Shown: positions 1 to 7,453 of the stretch, piece by piece | Layout: each line of letters begins with the position of its first letter | Numbering within the stretch: the first letter of the stretch is position 1 | Source: NIOZ-UU13 sp964444135 | GTDB lineage: Bacteria > Planctomycetota > Phycisphaerae > Sedimentisphaerales > Anaerobacaceae | Direction: 5' to 3' | NCBI GenBank assembly: GCA_964444135.1 | Contig: CAYUFX010000036.1 | Span: 1 to 40,900, forward strand | DNA: 40,900 bases | Notes under the pieces: model-generated | Seen by the model: the letters and a program-made list of their open reading frames with translations, nothing else | Database searches by the model: none | What the model was told of the DNA's origin: nothing | Program-made: the position numbers and the translations under genes

Positions 1-245
1 CCGCAGGCGGCTTGTTCAGCTAAGATATGAGCCACCGCCTCTCGGCAGGGACAGTCGGGTTCCAGGACCTGGACGAGAAAGGCCCAGAGGGTTTGAATGG
101 GCGTCCAGATGCGCTCTCGCCAGTGGTAGTTCTCCGCGGCAGCCGCATCCAGAATATCCCTCGCCGAGAGGAACTCGGCAAAGAACTTGATCCTTTTGAA
201 AAAATCATCCTTGAGAATTTTTCTGAAATGTGCAATCCTGGCCAT
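1..245 (-). CDS. IS4-type transposase, N-terminal part, cut by the window edge
   Basis: I read the minus strand from an ATG at 243-245. It gives 81 codons without a stop before the left edge, so the C-terminal catalytic part is outside the window. The protein starts MARIAHFRKILKDDFF and contains TPIQTLWAFLVQVL followed by CREAVAHILAEQ. This is the usual N-terminal pattern of IS4-family transposases (a WAFLxQVL stretch, then SCREAV). A strong Shine-Dalgarno AAAGGAGG lies a few bases upstream. A 15-bp hairpin (261-300) sits directly before it, a common arrangement that limits read-through into transposase genes. Family assignment rests on these motifs only; the DDE residues are not visible. It would move its own element by cut-and-paste transposition. 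Whether the rest is intact cannot be told. Confidence 0.75.
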   Translation of the reverse strand, partial: MARIAHFRKILKDDFFKRIKFFAEFLSARDILDAAAAENYHWRERIWTPIQTLWAFLVQVLEPDCPCREAVAHILAEQAAC

Positions 246-260
246 TTGTAGCCTCCTTTC

Positions 261-300
261 GTTTTAAGTGAATGTTTGGTTACTACATTCCACTTAAAAC
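261..300 (-). promoter_or_regulatory. Hairpin in the transposase leader
   Basis: GTTTTAAGTG at 261-270 pairs with CACTTAAAAC at 291-300, and the stem extends inward through ATGT/ACAT with one bulge, around a short loop. On the minus strand it lies immediately upstream of the transposase ribosome binding site. By analogy with other insertion sequences it may block transcription or translation entering from flanking DNA. The function is inferred. Confidence 0.6.
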
Positions 301-330
301 ATAGGAGGCCTTTTTTCAAGTCTTTGTATT

Positions 331-514
331 AGTTAACTTTCGCACTTTTTGAATTGTGTTAAATTGGGTAATTTTAAGCTTATGAGCCATTTCACGACAA
401 TATAATTATTTTTGTAATGTTCGAGCGATTTACCGAACATGCATAAATTACCAAATTATTTGTAAGTCCTTATTTCGTAAGGGATTCTTCTAATAAAAAG
501 TGCGAAACTCAACT
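331..514. repeat. Pair of 20-bp inverted repeats enclosing 144 bp
   Basis: Positions 331-350 and 495-514 are inverted copies matching at 18 of 20 bases. The shared core is AAAAAGTGCGAAA. The left copy lies upstream of the transposase start, where the element's right end is expected. The region between is AT-rich and has no convincing gene. It may be a terminal plus subterminal repeat of the insertion sequence, or a MITE-like remnant. I see no clear target-site duplication next to either copy. Confidence 0.6.
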
Positions 515-801
515 ATTATAAAACGTTAACGCTTATCTTCATGCCATTCGGCTTATTCCCCTTTAATAAATTCTCCTAAAAACCACTTTGCAGGTGTCTA
601 ACCGAATATTTCCCAGCCTTTTTAGCCTGCTTTACAGGGTCATAGTTTTTGTATTGTTTAACGATGGGCAAGCCCTCACTCTGTTCGAAAAAAGCTGGAA
701 CTTAAAAAATTTGTATTAGGGCTTGAATTACGATATTTCCCTGCGATGATAAGAGTCTTTGAGCAATTGTGTTGGGTAGTGTTACAAACAAAGGTGCAGA
801 A
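515..801. other. Intergenic region, no gene seen
   Basis: Between the outer inverted repeat and the SagB-type gene there is AT-rich sequence. I found no coding region with family support and no RNA gene. Short open frames here have no recognisable protein features. The promoter of the downstream gene should lie here, but I could not assign a convincing -35/-10 pair. Confidence 0.5.
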
Positions 802-1527
802 ATGAGCGGTATAGGTGATAAATTTCAGCAGGAAACAAAGTATGAGCCGAGCAGGATGCCAAGACATAGACTGGTCTGGGATTCTAAGCCAGCTTTGTAC
901 AAGGAATATGCAGAAGCACAAAAAATTGAGCTTCCGCCTTTTGAGCCGAATCAAACTATGACTCTGGACCAAACATTGAGGCAGAGAAGAAGCATCCGTG
1001 ATTTCCAAGCCAGACCGATTAGCAAAGACCAGCTTTCATATCTGCTTTGGGCCTCGACGGGTATCCAGCGGATCGAGGATGGATATGAATATCGTACAGC
1101 TCCATCGGCGGGAGCCCTTTATCCGATTGAGACCTATGTGATTGTCAATGACGTGAGAAATCTGGATGCGGGAGTTTATCATTACTCTATCAAGACTCAT
1201 CAGCTTGAGCAATTAAAGCAGAGCGGGTTTCGAGAGGAAATTGCAGCGGCGAGTTTAGGGCAATGTATGTGCGGGGCGGCCGCGGTGGTTTTCGCCTGGT
1301 CGGCTGTTTTTGAACGCTGTAAATGGAAGTACGGCCAGCGGGCCTATAGATATATCTATCTTGATGCCGGGCACATCGCTGAGAATTTAGCACTGGCGGC
1401 TGTTAGTCTCAATCTCGGCAGTTGCGAAATTGGGGCATTATACGATGACCACGTAAATTCGATTTTGGGTATTGACGGCACAGATGAAAGTGTGCTTTGT
1501 ATGGCTGTGGTCGGAGCTCCGGCTTGA
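802..1527 (+). CDS. SagB-type nitroreductase-fold dehydrogenase
   Basis: A 241-aa flavin-dependent oxidoreductase of the nitroreductase superfamily, SagB/ThcOx branch. The diagnostic stretches are the early QRRSIRDF (FMN phosphate contact region), LLWASTG, then RTAPSAGALYPIE, and the C-terminal LNLGSCEIGALYDD. Family members use FMN. Some oxidise azoline rings in peptide natural products, while many stand-alone members have no known substrate. No cyclodehydratase or precursor peptide is nearby, so a peptide-modifying role is not supported here. I chose the ATG at 802 because AAAGGTG precedes it. An in-frame GTG at 769 would add 11 residues. The next gene (DUF4186) begins about 130 bp downstream, after a palindromic repeat. 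Confidence 0.85.
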   Translation: MSGIGDKFQQETKYEPSRMPRHRLVWDSKPALYKEYAEAQKIELPPFEPNQTMTLDQTLRQRRSIRDFQARPISKDQLSYLLWASTGIQRIEDGYEYRTAPSAGALYPIETYVIVNDVRNLDAGVYHYSIKTHQLEQLKQSGFREEIAAASLGQCMCGAAAVVFAWSAVFERCKWKYGQRAYRYIYLDAGHIAENLALAAVSLNLGSCEIGALYDDHVNSILGIDGTDESVLCMAVVGAPA

Positions 1528-1575
1528 TGGCAGATACTTATGCTCAGGCAGTTCCAAGTGTTATCGGTTGCTGCA

Positions 1576-1619
1576 GGTTTATAGTCTTTTTGATTAATCG
1601 AAAAGACTATGAGCTTTTT
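1576..1619 (+). repeat. 44-bp palindromic repeat, copy 1
   Basis: The core is a near-perfect 30-nt palindrome with arms ATAGTC and GACTAT around a central GATTAATC, followed by GAGCTTTTT. An inverted copy with one mismatch over 44 bp lies at 24186-24229. Flanks of the two copies are unrelated, so this is a mobile or REP-like intergenic element rather than part of a larger duplication. As RNA it would fold into a hairpin followed by a short U-run, so it could also act as a weak terminator of the SagB-type gene. Confidence 0.75.
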
Positions 1620-1655
1620 GTAGCGGAGTCGATATTAAGCATCGAAAGTTGATTT

Positions 1656-1988
1656 ATGCGTGATATGAATGAGCTTTTTGCGGCCTTAGGTCGGTCGAGA
1701 TTTCGCAGTCGGTTTCGACTTTCCGGCAAAGAAGCAGAATATCTTGGGCGAAAAGGCCTGGCAACAATTCTTGAGCACGCCCGAGATTTTGTTACGAGGC
1801 GCCTGGCAGAGGCGAATCCTGCTAACGACGGCCGACAGACACCGATGAGGAACCATCCGGTTTTCATCGCACAGCATGCCACCGGCACGTGCTGCCGCAA
1901 GTGTCTGGAAAAGTGGCATTACATCTCTCAGCGCAAAGCCCTTACGGTAGAGCAGATTGATTACATAATCGAAGCTCTGAAGCGGTGA
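1656..1988 (+). CDS. DUF4186 family protein
   Basis: A 110-aa protein that matches the DUF4186 pattern along its whole length: LFAALGRSRFRSRF, then LSGKEAEYLGRKG, ATILEHARDFVTRRLA, NPANDGRQTPMRNHPVF, and QHATGTCCRKCLEKWH. The paired cysteines in TCCRKCLEKWH with nearby histidines suggest metal binding, but no function is established for the family. The length is usual for the family and the gene appears intact. It lies downstream of the SagB-type gene after a palindromic repeat, and I see no strong ribosome binding site. The family call is confident; the role is unknown. Confidence 0.85.
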   Translation: MRDMNELFAALGRSRFRSRFRLSGKEAEYLGRKGLATILEHARDFVTRRLAEANPANDGRQTPMRNHPVFIAQHATGTCCRKCLEKWHYISQRKALTVEQIDYIIEALKR

Positions 1989-2060
1989 CTGACTGAAGAG
2001 AACGTTTAATAACCAGCTTTCTGCCGAGAAAAACTTTGCAGGATATTGTCCTAAAAAAGT

Positions 2061-2089
2061 TTTACATTGAGAAGCCGAGCAGTTATACT
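2061..2089 (+). promoter_or_regulatory. Sigma-70-type promoter of the PfkB kinase gene
   Basis: TTTACA at 2061-2066 and TATACT at 2084-2089 are separated by 17 bp. Transcription would begin near 2096, just before the AAAGGA that precedes the TTG start at 2113. The call is from motif match and spacing only. Confidence 0.6.
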
Positions 2090-2112
2090 AAATATTCGAA
2101 AGGAATTTCATT

Positions 2113-3144
2113 TTGTCCCACACTATAGGGACGGCAAAATGGTGCGTAAAGGAACTTTGCGAAAGACAGGGAGCAACGGACATTATGTCAGGAAGGAGTC
2201 CCGAAGTAGTAGTAGTTGGCGGTACCTATGTTGATATGGCGATAAGGTGCGGCCAAATCCCATCACCCGGCCAGAGCGTTATCGGCACTGCTCTTTCATA
2301 CACAGCCACCGGTCCGGGACCAAATCAGGCAGTGGAAGCTGCATTGTGCGGCTGTGAGGTTCATCTTATCAGCAAAGTCGGCGGCGATCCATTTGCTCAG
2401 ATGGCTAAGGCAAGTCTGGCTGAGTTCAAAGTCATTACTGACTTCATCTATACCGCCGAGGCTAAAAACACAGGCGTGGCTGTAACGCTGGTTAATGCTA
2501 AAGGTGAAAATGCTTCCTGTTACTACAGCGGTGCTAACAGCGCCTTACAAGCACGGGACATTGAGGCCGCTGAACAGATTATCTCTAAAGCTGACGTTTG
2601 TTTGATTCACGGCCGATTGCCACAGGAAGCAATTGTAGCCGCTGTTCGTTGTGCGAAGGTGCACGGCACAAAGGTCATTCTTAATCCTGCAATACCGATA
2701 GAGCAACAAGGCCAAGAAAGCAGCGACGTGCCTGTCGACTACTTTACAGTTGATATTCTGCTTTCTAATCTTTATGAAGCTGCGGAGATTGCCGACCTTT
2801 CAGCAGCCAATGTTCGTACCGCCAAGCTGATTGGCTCTGATCTTGTGGCTCGTGGCGTTGGCTCTGCTGTGATAACAATGGGCAGGCGGGGGTGTATGGT
2901 TGTCGACAGAAGCGGCGCCGACCAGATCCCGGGTTATGAGGTAGAACTTGTTGACCAGACCGGCAGCGGAGATGCATTTGCAGGGGCGCTGGCTGCTTAC
3001 TGCGCTGTAAAAGACGATGTAAGAGGAGCGGTCAAATTCGCCTCGGCGGCAGGTGCCTTAGCCTGCACAAAGTTCGGCTCAGCCGAGGCACTGCCCACAA
3101 AAGCCGAGATTATCGAGCTGTTACAGAAGGAAGATACCGAGTAA
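2113..3144 (+). CDS. PfkB-family carbohydrate kinase (ribokinase-like)
   Basis: A 343-aa kinase of the ribokinase/PfkB superfamily, which transfers phosphate from ATP to a sugar or nucleoside hydroxyl in the cytoplasm. Visible features are the N-terminal VVVVGGTYVDM strand, the substrate-lid region NTGVAVTLVNAKGENA, and the C-terminal signature DQTGSGDAFAGAL carrying the catalytic Asp and the anion-hole glycines. The first PfkB motif, usually GGKGANQA, reads GPGPNQAVEAA here, an unusual variant. The TTG at 2113 has AAAGGA in front and fits the promoter. The in-frame ATG at 2185 would start just before the conserved strand and is a serious alternative. The substrate cannot be told from sequence. 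The gene is the last cellular gene before the phage-derived block. Confidence 0.85.
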   Translation: MSHTIGTAKWCVKELCERQGATDIMSGRSPEVVVVGGTYVDMAIRCGQIPSPGQSVIGTALSYTATGPGPNQAVEAALCGCEVHLISKVGGDPFAQMAKASLAEFKVITDFIYTAEAKNTGVAVTLVNAKGENASCYYSGANSALQARDIEAAEQIISKADVCLIHGRLPQEAIVAAVRCAKVHGTKVILNPAIPIEQQGQESSDVPVDYFTVDILLSNLYEAAEIADLSAANVRTAKLIGSDLVARGVGSAVITMGRRGCMVVDRSGADQIPGYEVELVDQTGSGDAFAGALAAYCAVKDDVRGAVKFASAAGALACTKFGSAEALPTKAEIIELLQKEDTE

Positions 3145-3301
3145 AAGCACAACTCGATACCGGATGTACAGCAATTACTCCTCCATTACTGTCGGGGCAC
3201 TATTTGAGAGCAACTGTAATACCTTCTAATTTCAAATCCTCAATTCTACATTCATCACGAACTGTGATTTTTGCTCTTTTTTGAAGAAGAGGCGGTTAAG
3301 C

Positions 3302-3508
3302 TCAATTCATCGACTCGTCTTCGAGAGAATCGAAGCCCATAATGACATCGTGCATCAATACGCGTCTTCCGCTCGGCGTGTCGTGAGCAGCATAGGTCAT
3401 TCCGCGTGCCGAATCGTAGTAGGCATACCAGCTATAGGCGGACAACCATTCATAATCCTCGTCATCAACTTTTGCGTTCAGGCCGTTCCCTAACGGTATC
3501 TCTTTCAT
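3302..3508 (-). CDS. Small HNH/AP2-endonuclease-like N-terminal domain protein
   Basis: A 68-aa protein beginning MKEIPLGNGLNAKVDDEDYEWL and ending in a GRRVLMHDVIMGF segment. This resembles the N-terminal part of phage-type HNH/AP2 endonucleases (pattern MKEIPLtxGxxAxVDDxDYexLsxxxWya). Those proteins are normally about 150-200 aa with a C-terminal HNH and/or AP2 DNA-binding domain, which is absent here. It could be a truncated homing-endonuclease remnant or a stand-alone domain. AGAGGG lies 5 bases before the ATG, so translation is plausible. Its position next to the virion cassette, on the opposite strand, suggests phage origin. Confidence 0.6.
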   Translation of the reverse strand: MKEIPLGNGLNAKVDDEDYEWLSAYSWYAYYDSARGMTYAAHDTPSGRRVLMHDVIMGFDSLEDESMN

Positions 3509-3949
3509 TTTTCCCTCTTATTTTCTCAAGATCCCAGAATACCTTACTTTGGCCTTTATTGTAATTCTTGAGTGCTTAAAAGTCAATGTTCGTTTTGTGT
3601 GCGGTTAAAGGGATTCGTGCACGATTTCCAATTAAATCCGCTGATACTTACTTGAAAAGTAAGCAAGGCTAAGCCAGGTGGAAGGTGGTCCAATCTGTTA
3701 AAATAGGTAAAAAATTCGCAAGTTTTCAATCAAAACCGCTGATACCTGTGAGCAAAAATCAAAATTTTTGCAATTTTTTTTATTCATTTCTACAAAAGCA
3801 CTTACGGAAAAAGGTCTCTTAAATAATCCTGCGATTTTCGTATCAAACGTGCAGATAGCTCTAATTATAGAAGCAGTGATCGGCAGCTTGTAGCTGGTTG
3901 ACAGTAACTGGTTTATTTAACCACCGAGCAAAAAAATGGAGTTCTAAGT
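3509..3949. other. AT-rich intergenic region upstream of the virion cassette
   Basis: This 441-bp stretch has no gene I can support. It holds two imperfect direct copies of a 27-bp sequence at 3625-3651 and 3723-3749 (21 of 27 matching, shared core CCGCTGATAC), 98 bp apart. It also has a small hairpin with arms CTTACTT and AAGTAAG just after the first copy, and long A/T runs. It should contain the promoter of the cassette, but I found no convincing -35/-10 pair. No terminase gene is present here, where it would normally sit. Confidence 0.6.
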
Positions 3950-5506
3950 ATGGGATTTGACCTTGATATCTTTCAAGATGAGCAACTTGAGGCTGATTAT
4001 ATTGAGTGGCTCGTTGATGAACAGTCGATTGATGTTCGAACACACTTTGAGAAGTTGTGGGAATATTACGCAAATCCCAAGATGGAAATACACGGCACCG
4101 GTGCCTGTGACAGAAAGGTGAACGAATCAGGGCGGTGCTATGTGCAAGCGCAAGAATATGGACTTCCTGCGAGAATTACGGGGCTCGTACATAATGGGCA
4201 AGTGGGTGTCTTCGGCGTGAGGTGTGCCCGCGACGTTCAACGAAAAGAAGTAGTAATTGAGAACGATATTGCCTGGCGAATAAACGCAGCCGTGGACTTT
4301 TTGTTCGGCAAACCGATTAGTTTTGTTTCGAAATCTCCGGATGGCCAAAAAAGTGCAGAAATTGAGGCGATATTAAAGGCACTGTTCGCAGCCAACGGCG
4401 CTATCGGATTTTTCCAGGATATGGCAGTGCTCGGAAGTGTTTATGGTTTTGTCGATTGTCTCGTCAGGCCTGGCGAAGAAATCATCGAACGCATTTCCTC
4501 CTCCTCCCAAACCCTCTCACCGGGTTCCCGCAAAGCGGGAGACCTCGAAGATGTGCTGCAATCGGCACAAACAATCGGCTTAGAGTTGATTGAGGCACCG
4601 AGAGCACTGCCTATTCTGGATGAAAACGACTATAAAAAGATAAGATATTACGTGCAGCACTTCTACCAGAAGAAAAACGCAGTGAGTAAGAAAAACTCAT
4701 TTCTATCAAGAATATTCTCCGGCGGTAAACAAAGCAGTAATAGTCGGCAAATAGTTGCGGTGACGGAGATTACTTCTGAAGTGGCTTACCAGAGATATGA
4801 AGACAAGCAGCTTGTTGAGCAAGCCCAATTGCCGTGGGGTTTTCTGCCAGTAGTGCATATCCAAAACATTGCTCAGCCATACTACTATGAGGGGCTAAGC
4901 GACGTCGAGCCATTGATACCACTGCAGGACGAGCTGAATACCAGATTGAGCGACAGAGCAAGCAGGATTACATTCCAGTCGTTTAAGATGTATCTGGGCA
5001 AAGGGATAGAGGGCTTTGAGGATAAGCCCATTTCGCCCGGCAGGATGTGGTACACCGACAATCCGGAGGCGACAATCGAAGAGTTCGGTGGAGATGCGGC
5101 GACGCCAAGCGAGGGTCTGCACATCGCTGAAATCAGAGAGGCGCTGGACAAGGCCAGTGGGGTAACACCGGTGGTGGCCGGGGTTCTGAAGAATAAGCTC
5201 GGCAATCTTACAAGCGCAGTGGCCCTTAGACTAACGCTTATGGGGATGCTATCAAAGAACGAACGTAAGAAATTTACTTACAACGAGGGGCTTAAAAGAA
5301 TCTGTAGGATGGTTCTGGCGATACTCGATACGGCCAATGTCTATAAGACTTCCGAGGCGGACAGAGAGGTCGATATCGTTTATTCCAGCCCACTGCCTGA
5401 AAACGTGATGGAGAAACTAAAAGAAGCCCAGATTAAAAAAGAGTTGGGTGTTCCGACTGAGCAAGTGCTCAGAGAATTAGGCTATGAGGCCACGAGAGGA
5501 AGTTAA
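3950..5506 (+). CDS. Phage portal protein (SPP1 gp6-like)
   Basis: A 518-aa protein with the layout of SPP1 gp6-type portal proteins. The N-terminal part has NDIAWRINAAVDFLFGKP, and a middle segment has PVVHIQNIAQPYYYEGLSD. The strongly conserved C-terminal part has DELNTRLSDRASR and KASGVTPVVAGVLKNKLGN followed by SAVALRLTLMGM. Portals form the dodecameric ring at one capsid vertex through which DNA passes. At about residues 190-200 a palindromic element (4523-4544) is inserted in frame and encodes PGSRKAGDL, a likely surface loop. The gene starts an uninterrupted + strand block with the scaffold gene next. A terminase large subunit normally precedes a portal gene, and none is visible. Confidence 0.88.
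   Translation: MGFDLDIFQDEQLEADYIEWLVDEQSIDVRTHFEKLWEYYANPKMEIHGTGACDRKVNESGRCYVQAQEYGLPARITGLVHNGQVGVFGVRCARDVQRKEVVIENDIAWRINAAVDFLFGKPISFVSKSPDGQKSAEIEAILKALFAANGAIGFFQDMAVLGSVYGFVDCLVRPGEEIIERISSSSQTLSPGSRKAGDLEDVLQSAQTIGLELIEAPRALPILDENDYKKIRYYVQHFYQKKNAVSKKNSFLSRIFSGGKQSSNSRQIVAVTEITSEVAYQRYEDKQLVEQAQLPWGFLPVVHIQNIAQPYYYEGLSDVEPLIPLQDELNTRLSDRASRITFQSFKMYLGKGIEGFEDKPISPGRMWYTDNPEATIEEFGGDAATPSEGLHIAEIREALDKASGVTPVVAGVLKNKLGNLTSAVALRLTLMGMLSKNERKKFTYNEGLKRICRMVLAILDTANVYKTSEADREVDIVYSSPLPENVMEKLKEAQIKKELGVPTEQVLRELGYEATRGS
4523..4544 (+). repeat. In-frame palindromic element inside the portal gene
   Basis: GGTTCCCGC, loop AAA, then GCGGGA and GACC form a short hairpin element. Closely similar elements lie inside the scaffold gene (5598-5620) and the sulfatase gene (27767-27789). 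In each case it is read in frame as a G-S/P-R-x-A-G-like peptide. Confidence 0.75.
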
Positions 5507-5521
5507 TATTTTGAACAGTGA

Positions 5522-5541
5522 ATTCCCGCTTGTGAGGGAAT
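5522..5541 (+). repeat. Palindromic element between portal and scaffold genes
   Basis: ATTCCC at 5522-5527 and GGGAAT at 5536-5541 form a hairpin in the 53-bp gap between portal and scaffold genes. It belongs to the same general type (TTCCCGC-containing arms) as the in-frame elements. The scaffold ribosome binding site GGAGG follows shortly after. Confidence 0.5.
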
Positions 5542-5559
5542 GGAATATCCGGAGGTTTT

Positions 5560-6135
5560 ATGAGTCCGATTGAGACACAAGAGTTTTTGTCAGAAGAGGG
5601 TTCCCGCCTTGCGGGGTCCCAAGACATAACGGGAGCAAGTGACAATGACAATATGAAACTTGTTCCGGTGACTGAGTCAATCCGCTATCGAAAGAGAGCA
5701 CAGAGTGCTGAGAAAAAGGTTGAAGCTTTGACAGAGCAACTGGCGGAGGCAAAATCGCAATTAACAACGATTTCTGAGCAATTGAGTAACATTCAGGCCG
5801 AGCAGAAACTGACCCACAAATTAGCTGCTGCGGGGACAGTTGATATGGAAACTGCTGTATTGCTTGCCAAAGCTAAAATGGAAGGGCAAACGGAAGCGGA
5901 TTTGGACAGCGTAATTGAGCAGTTGAAAAATGAAAAGCAATATCTGTTCGACCCCTTGCTTTCTTTCGAAAGCAAGAAGGGGGGTGGAACCGTGAGAACA
6001 AAAAAGACCGCAGGAGTCAAGGAGCGAATGACAAACAACCAAACAGCTCTCGAAAGGGCAGCTAAGAAGGCGGCAACTACAGGTAATCGAACAGATTTGC
6101 AGGAATATTTGAAACTGCGAAGGAATTTTATGTAA
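5560..6135 (+). CDS. Capsid scaffolding protein
   Basis: A 191-aa, charged, largely helical protein between portal and major capsid genes, the classic place for a scaffold. Residues of about 40-90 form a coiled-coil-like stretch (YRKRAQSAEKKVEALTEQL and following) rich in Glu, Lys and Gln. The C-terminus is basic (KLRRNF), as in scaffolds that bind the coat protein. Scaffolds guide procapsid assembly and then leave. Two palindromic elements lie in the coding sequence: 5598-5620, giving EGSRLAGSQ near residue 15, and 5952-5982, giving PLLSFESKKGGG near residue 135. Both keep the frame open. GGAGG precedes the ATG. The identification comes from position, size and composition rather than a sequence signature. 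Confidence 0.7.
   Translation: MSPIETQEFLSEEGSRLAGSQDITGASDNDNMKLVPVTESIRYRKRAQSAEKKVEALTEQLAEAKSQLTTISEQLSNIQAEQKLTHKLAAAGTVDMETAVLLAKAKMEGQTEADLDSVIEQLKNEKQYLFDPLLSFESKKGGGTVRTKKTAGVKERMTNNQTALERAAKKAATTGNRTDLQEYLKLRRNFM
5598..5620 (+). repeat. In-frame palindromic element inside the scaffold gene
   Basis: Arms GGGTTCCCGC and GCGGGGTCCC with loop CTT. It is identical to the element in the sulfatase gene at 27767-27789 except for the three loop bases (GAA there). Confidence 0.8.
5952..5982 (+). repeat. Second palindrome inside the scaffold gene
   Basis: CTTGCTTTC at 5955-5963 pairs with GAAAGCAAG at 5968-5976, and the flanking CCC and GGGG extend the stem after a two-base interruption. It is read in frame. 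It is a different palindrome family from the TTCCCGC element. Confidence 0.6.
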
Positions 6136-6222
6136 TTCTGGTGAGTAATTAAATAGTGAGTGGTGAGTAGTCAAGCAACCAATCACTAATTAACCAATTA
6201 ACTAATTGAAGGAGAAGAACAA

Positions 6223-7377
6223 ATGGCTTTTACAGGAAAAGCGACATATTCAGCGGGTACGACTTTGCCGGAGCTGGCTGAGGACGTATCGGATTTGATT
6301 GGGATAATTTCGCCTTATGAGACGCCTTTGCTGGATGCTTTAGGTGACCCTATGAGAGAGGCAACGAGCACACATCATGAGTGGCTTGAAGATGAACTTT
6401 TGCCCAATAAGGATGCTATCAACGACAGCACCTATACCGACCCGAGTACCGACACCGACTTTGTAGTTGATAACGGCAGCAGGTTCCGCGTGGGAGACCA
6501 GATTCAGGTAGAAGGCAGCGAGGAATTAATGCTGGTAACCGGCATCAACAGCAATACGCTGACTGTGGTTCGCAGTTATGCGGGCACTACGGCAGAAGAC
6601 CTTTCTGACAATCAGGTGATAAACATTCTCGGAAATGCCGCTCTTGAAGGGGCGGACAAGCCCGGTGCGAGATTTACCAATCGCAGCAGGTGCGGCAACT
6701 ATACGCAGATATTTACTGCTACGGTGGAAGTGAGCGGGACGGATATGGCTGCGAGCCAGCTGGGTCTGGCTGACGAGATGGATTACCAGAAGCAGGAACG
6801 GCTGCGTGAGCTGCTTCGCGATCTGGAAAATACGGTTGTTAACGGCGGTGAGCCGGCGAGTACTCCCGAAGGCAGCGGTTCGGTGAGAAGGTCAATGAAA
6901 GGTATTATTCAACACCTCTCCATTAATGTTTTCCATACCGGCGACAGTGGTTTTCCAACAGGTACCGGCCTTGACGAAGACAAGATTAATTACGTGCTCA
7001 GGCAAATCTGGGCCAACAGCAACGGCAATGTGGACCTGATTGTGGTCGGTGGTTTTCAGAAGCGAAAGATAAATGCTTTTTCAACCGGCAGCCGAACCTA
7101 CGGGGCCAACGATACAACCTTCACCGATATGATTAGCATTTACGAGAGTGATTTCGGCGTCTGTAGAATTGTTACCACACGATGGATGCCGCAGGATGCA
7201 GCGCTGCTGCTGGATTCGTCCCATATTAATGTGCTGCCGTTAGCGGGGCGTAATTTTCACTTCAAGCCGTTGGCCAGCGGCGGTGATTATGAGTGCGGTG
7301 AACTGATTGGCGAATATACCGTGGAGCTCAAAAACGAAGCGGCACATGGTCTTATTCGTGACCTAAGTACCAGCTAA
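6223..7377 (+). CDS. Major capsid protein, SU10-like (DUF5309 type)
   Basis: A 384-aa protein that resembles the SU10-type major head protein family. The N-terminus has DVSDLIGIISPYETPLLDAL followed by THHEWLEDEL, a hallmark of that family. An inserted beta domain at about residues 85-120 reads RVGDQIQV, EELMLVTGINSNTLTV and RSYAGTTA. The helical core has YTQIFTATVEVSGT and a long helix with RELLRDLENTVVNGG. The C-terminal part has LIVVGGFQKRKI and TTRWMPQDAALLLD. It would form the HK97-fold shell. AAGGAG lies 8 bases before the ATG. The next gene follows after a strong hairpin, which may tune downstream expression relative to the abundant coat protein. Confidence 0.82.
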   Translation: MAFTGKATYSAGTTLPELAEDVSDLIGIISPYETPLLDALGDPMREATSTHHEWLEDELLPNKDAINDSTYTDPSTDTDFVVDNGSRFRVGDQIQVEGSEELMLVTGINSNTLTVVRSYAGTTAEDLSDNQVINILGNAALEGADKPGARFTNRSRCGNYTQIFTATVEVSGTDMAASQLGLADEMDYQKQERLRELLRDLENTVVNGGEPASTPEGSGSVRRSMKGIIQHLSINVFHTGDSGFPTGTGLDEDKINYVLRQIWANSNGNVDLIVVGGFQKRKINAFSTGSRTYGANDTTFTDMISIYESDFGVCRIVTTRWMPQDAALLLDSSHINVLPLAGRNFHFKPLASGGDYECGELIGEYTVELKNEAAHGLIRDLSTS

Positions 7378-7419
7378 ATTGTGGGGGTGCAACAGGCGCA
7401 TCATAACGCCTCAGGGCGA

Positions 7420-7453
7420 AGGTGCTCAAAGGGTAACTGCTCTTTGGGCACCT
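7420..7453 (+). terminator. Hairpin after the capsid gene, possible partial terminator
   Basis: AGGTGCTCAAAG (7420-7431) pairs with CTTTGGGCACCT (7442-7453) with one G-U pair and a 10-nt loop. It lies 42 bp after the capsid stop. A short CCCTTTT run follows some bases later rather than directly, so full termination is doubtful. It could also stabilise the capsid mRNA 3' end. Confidence 0.5.

Noticed and set aside
20..319. Open frames on both strands overlapping the transposase start
   Set aside because: They are out of frame with the transposase reading, which alone has family motifs and a strong ribosome binding site.
3898..3920. TTGACA at 3898-3903 upstream of the portal gene as a promoter
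   Set aside because: No acceptable -10 hexamer lies 15-19 bp downstream, so I did not call it.
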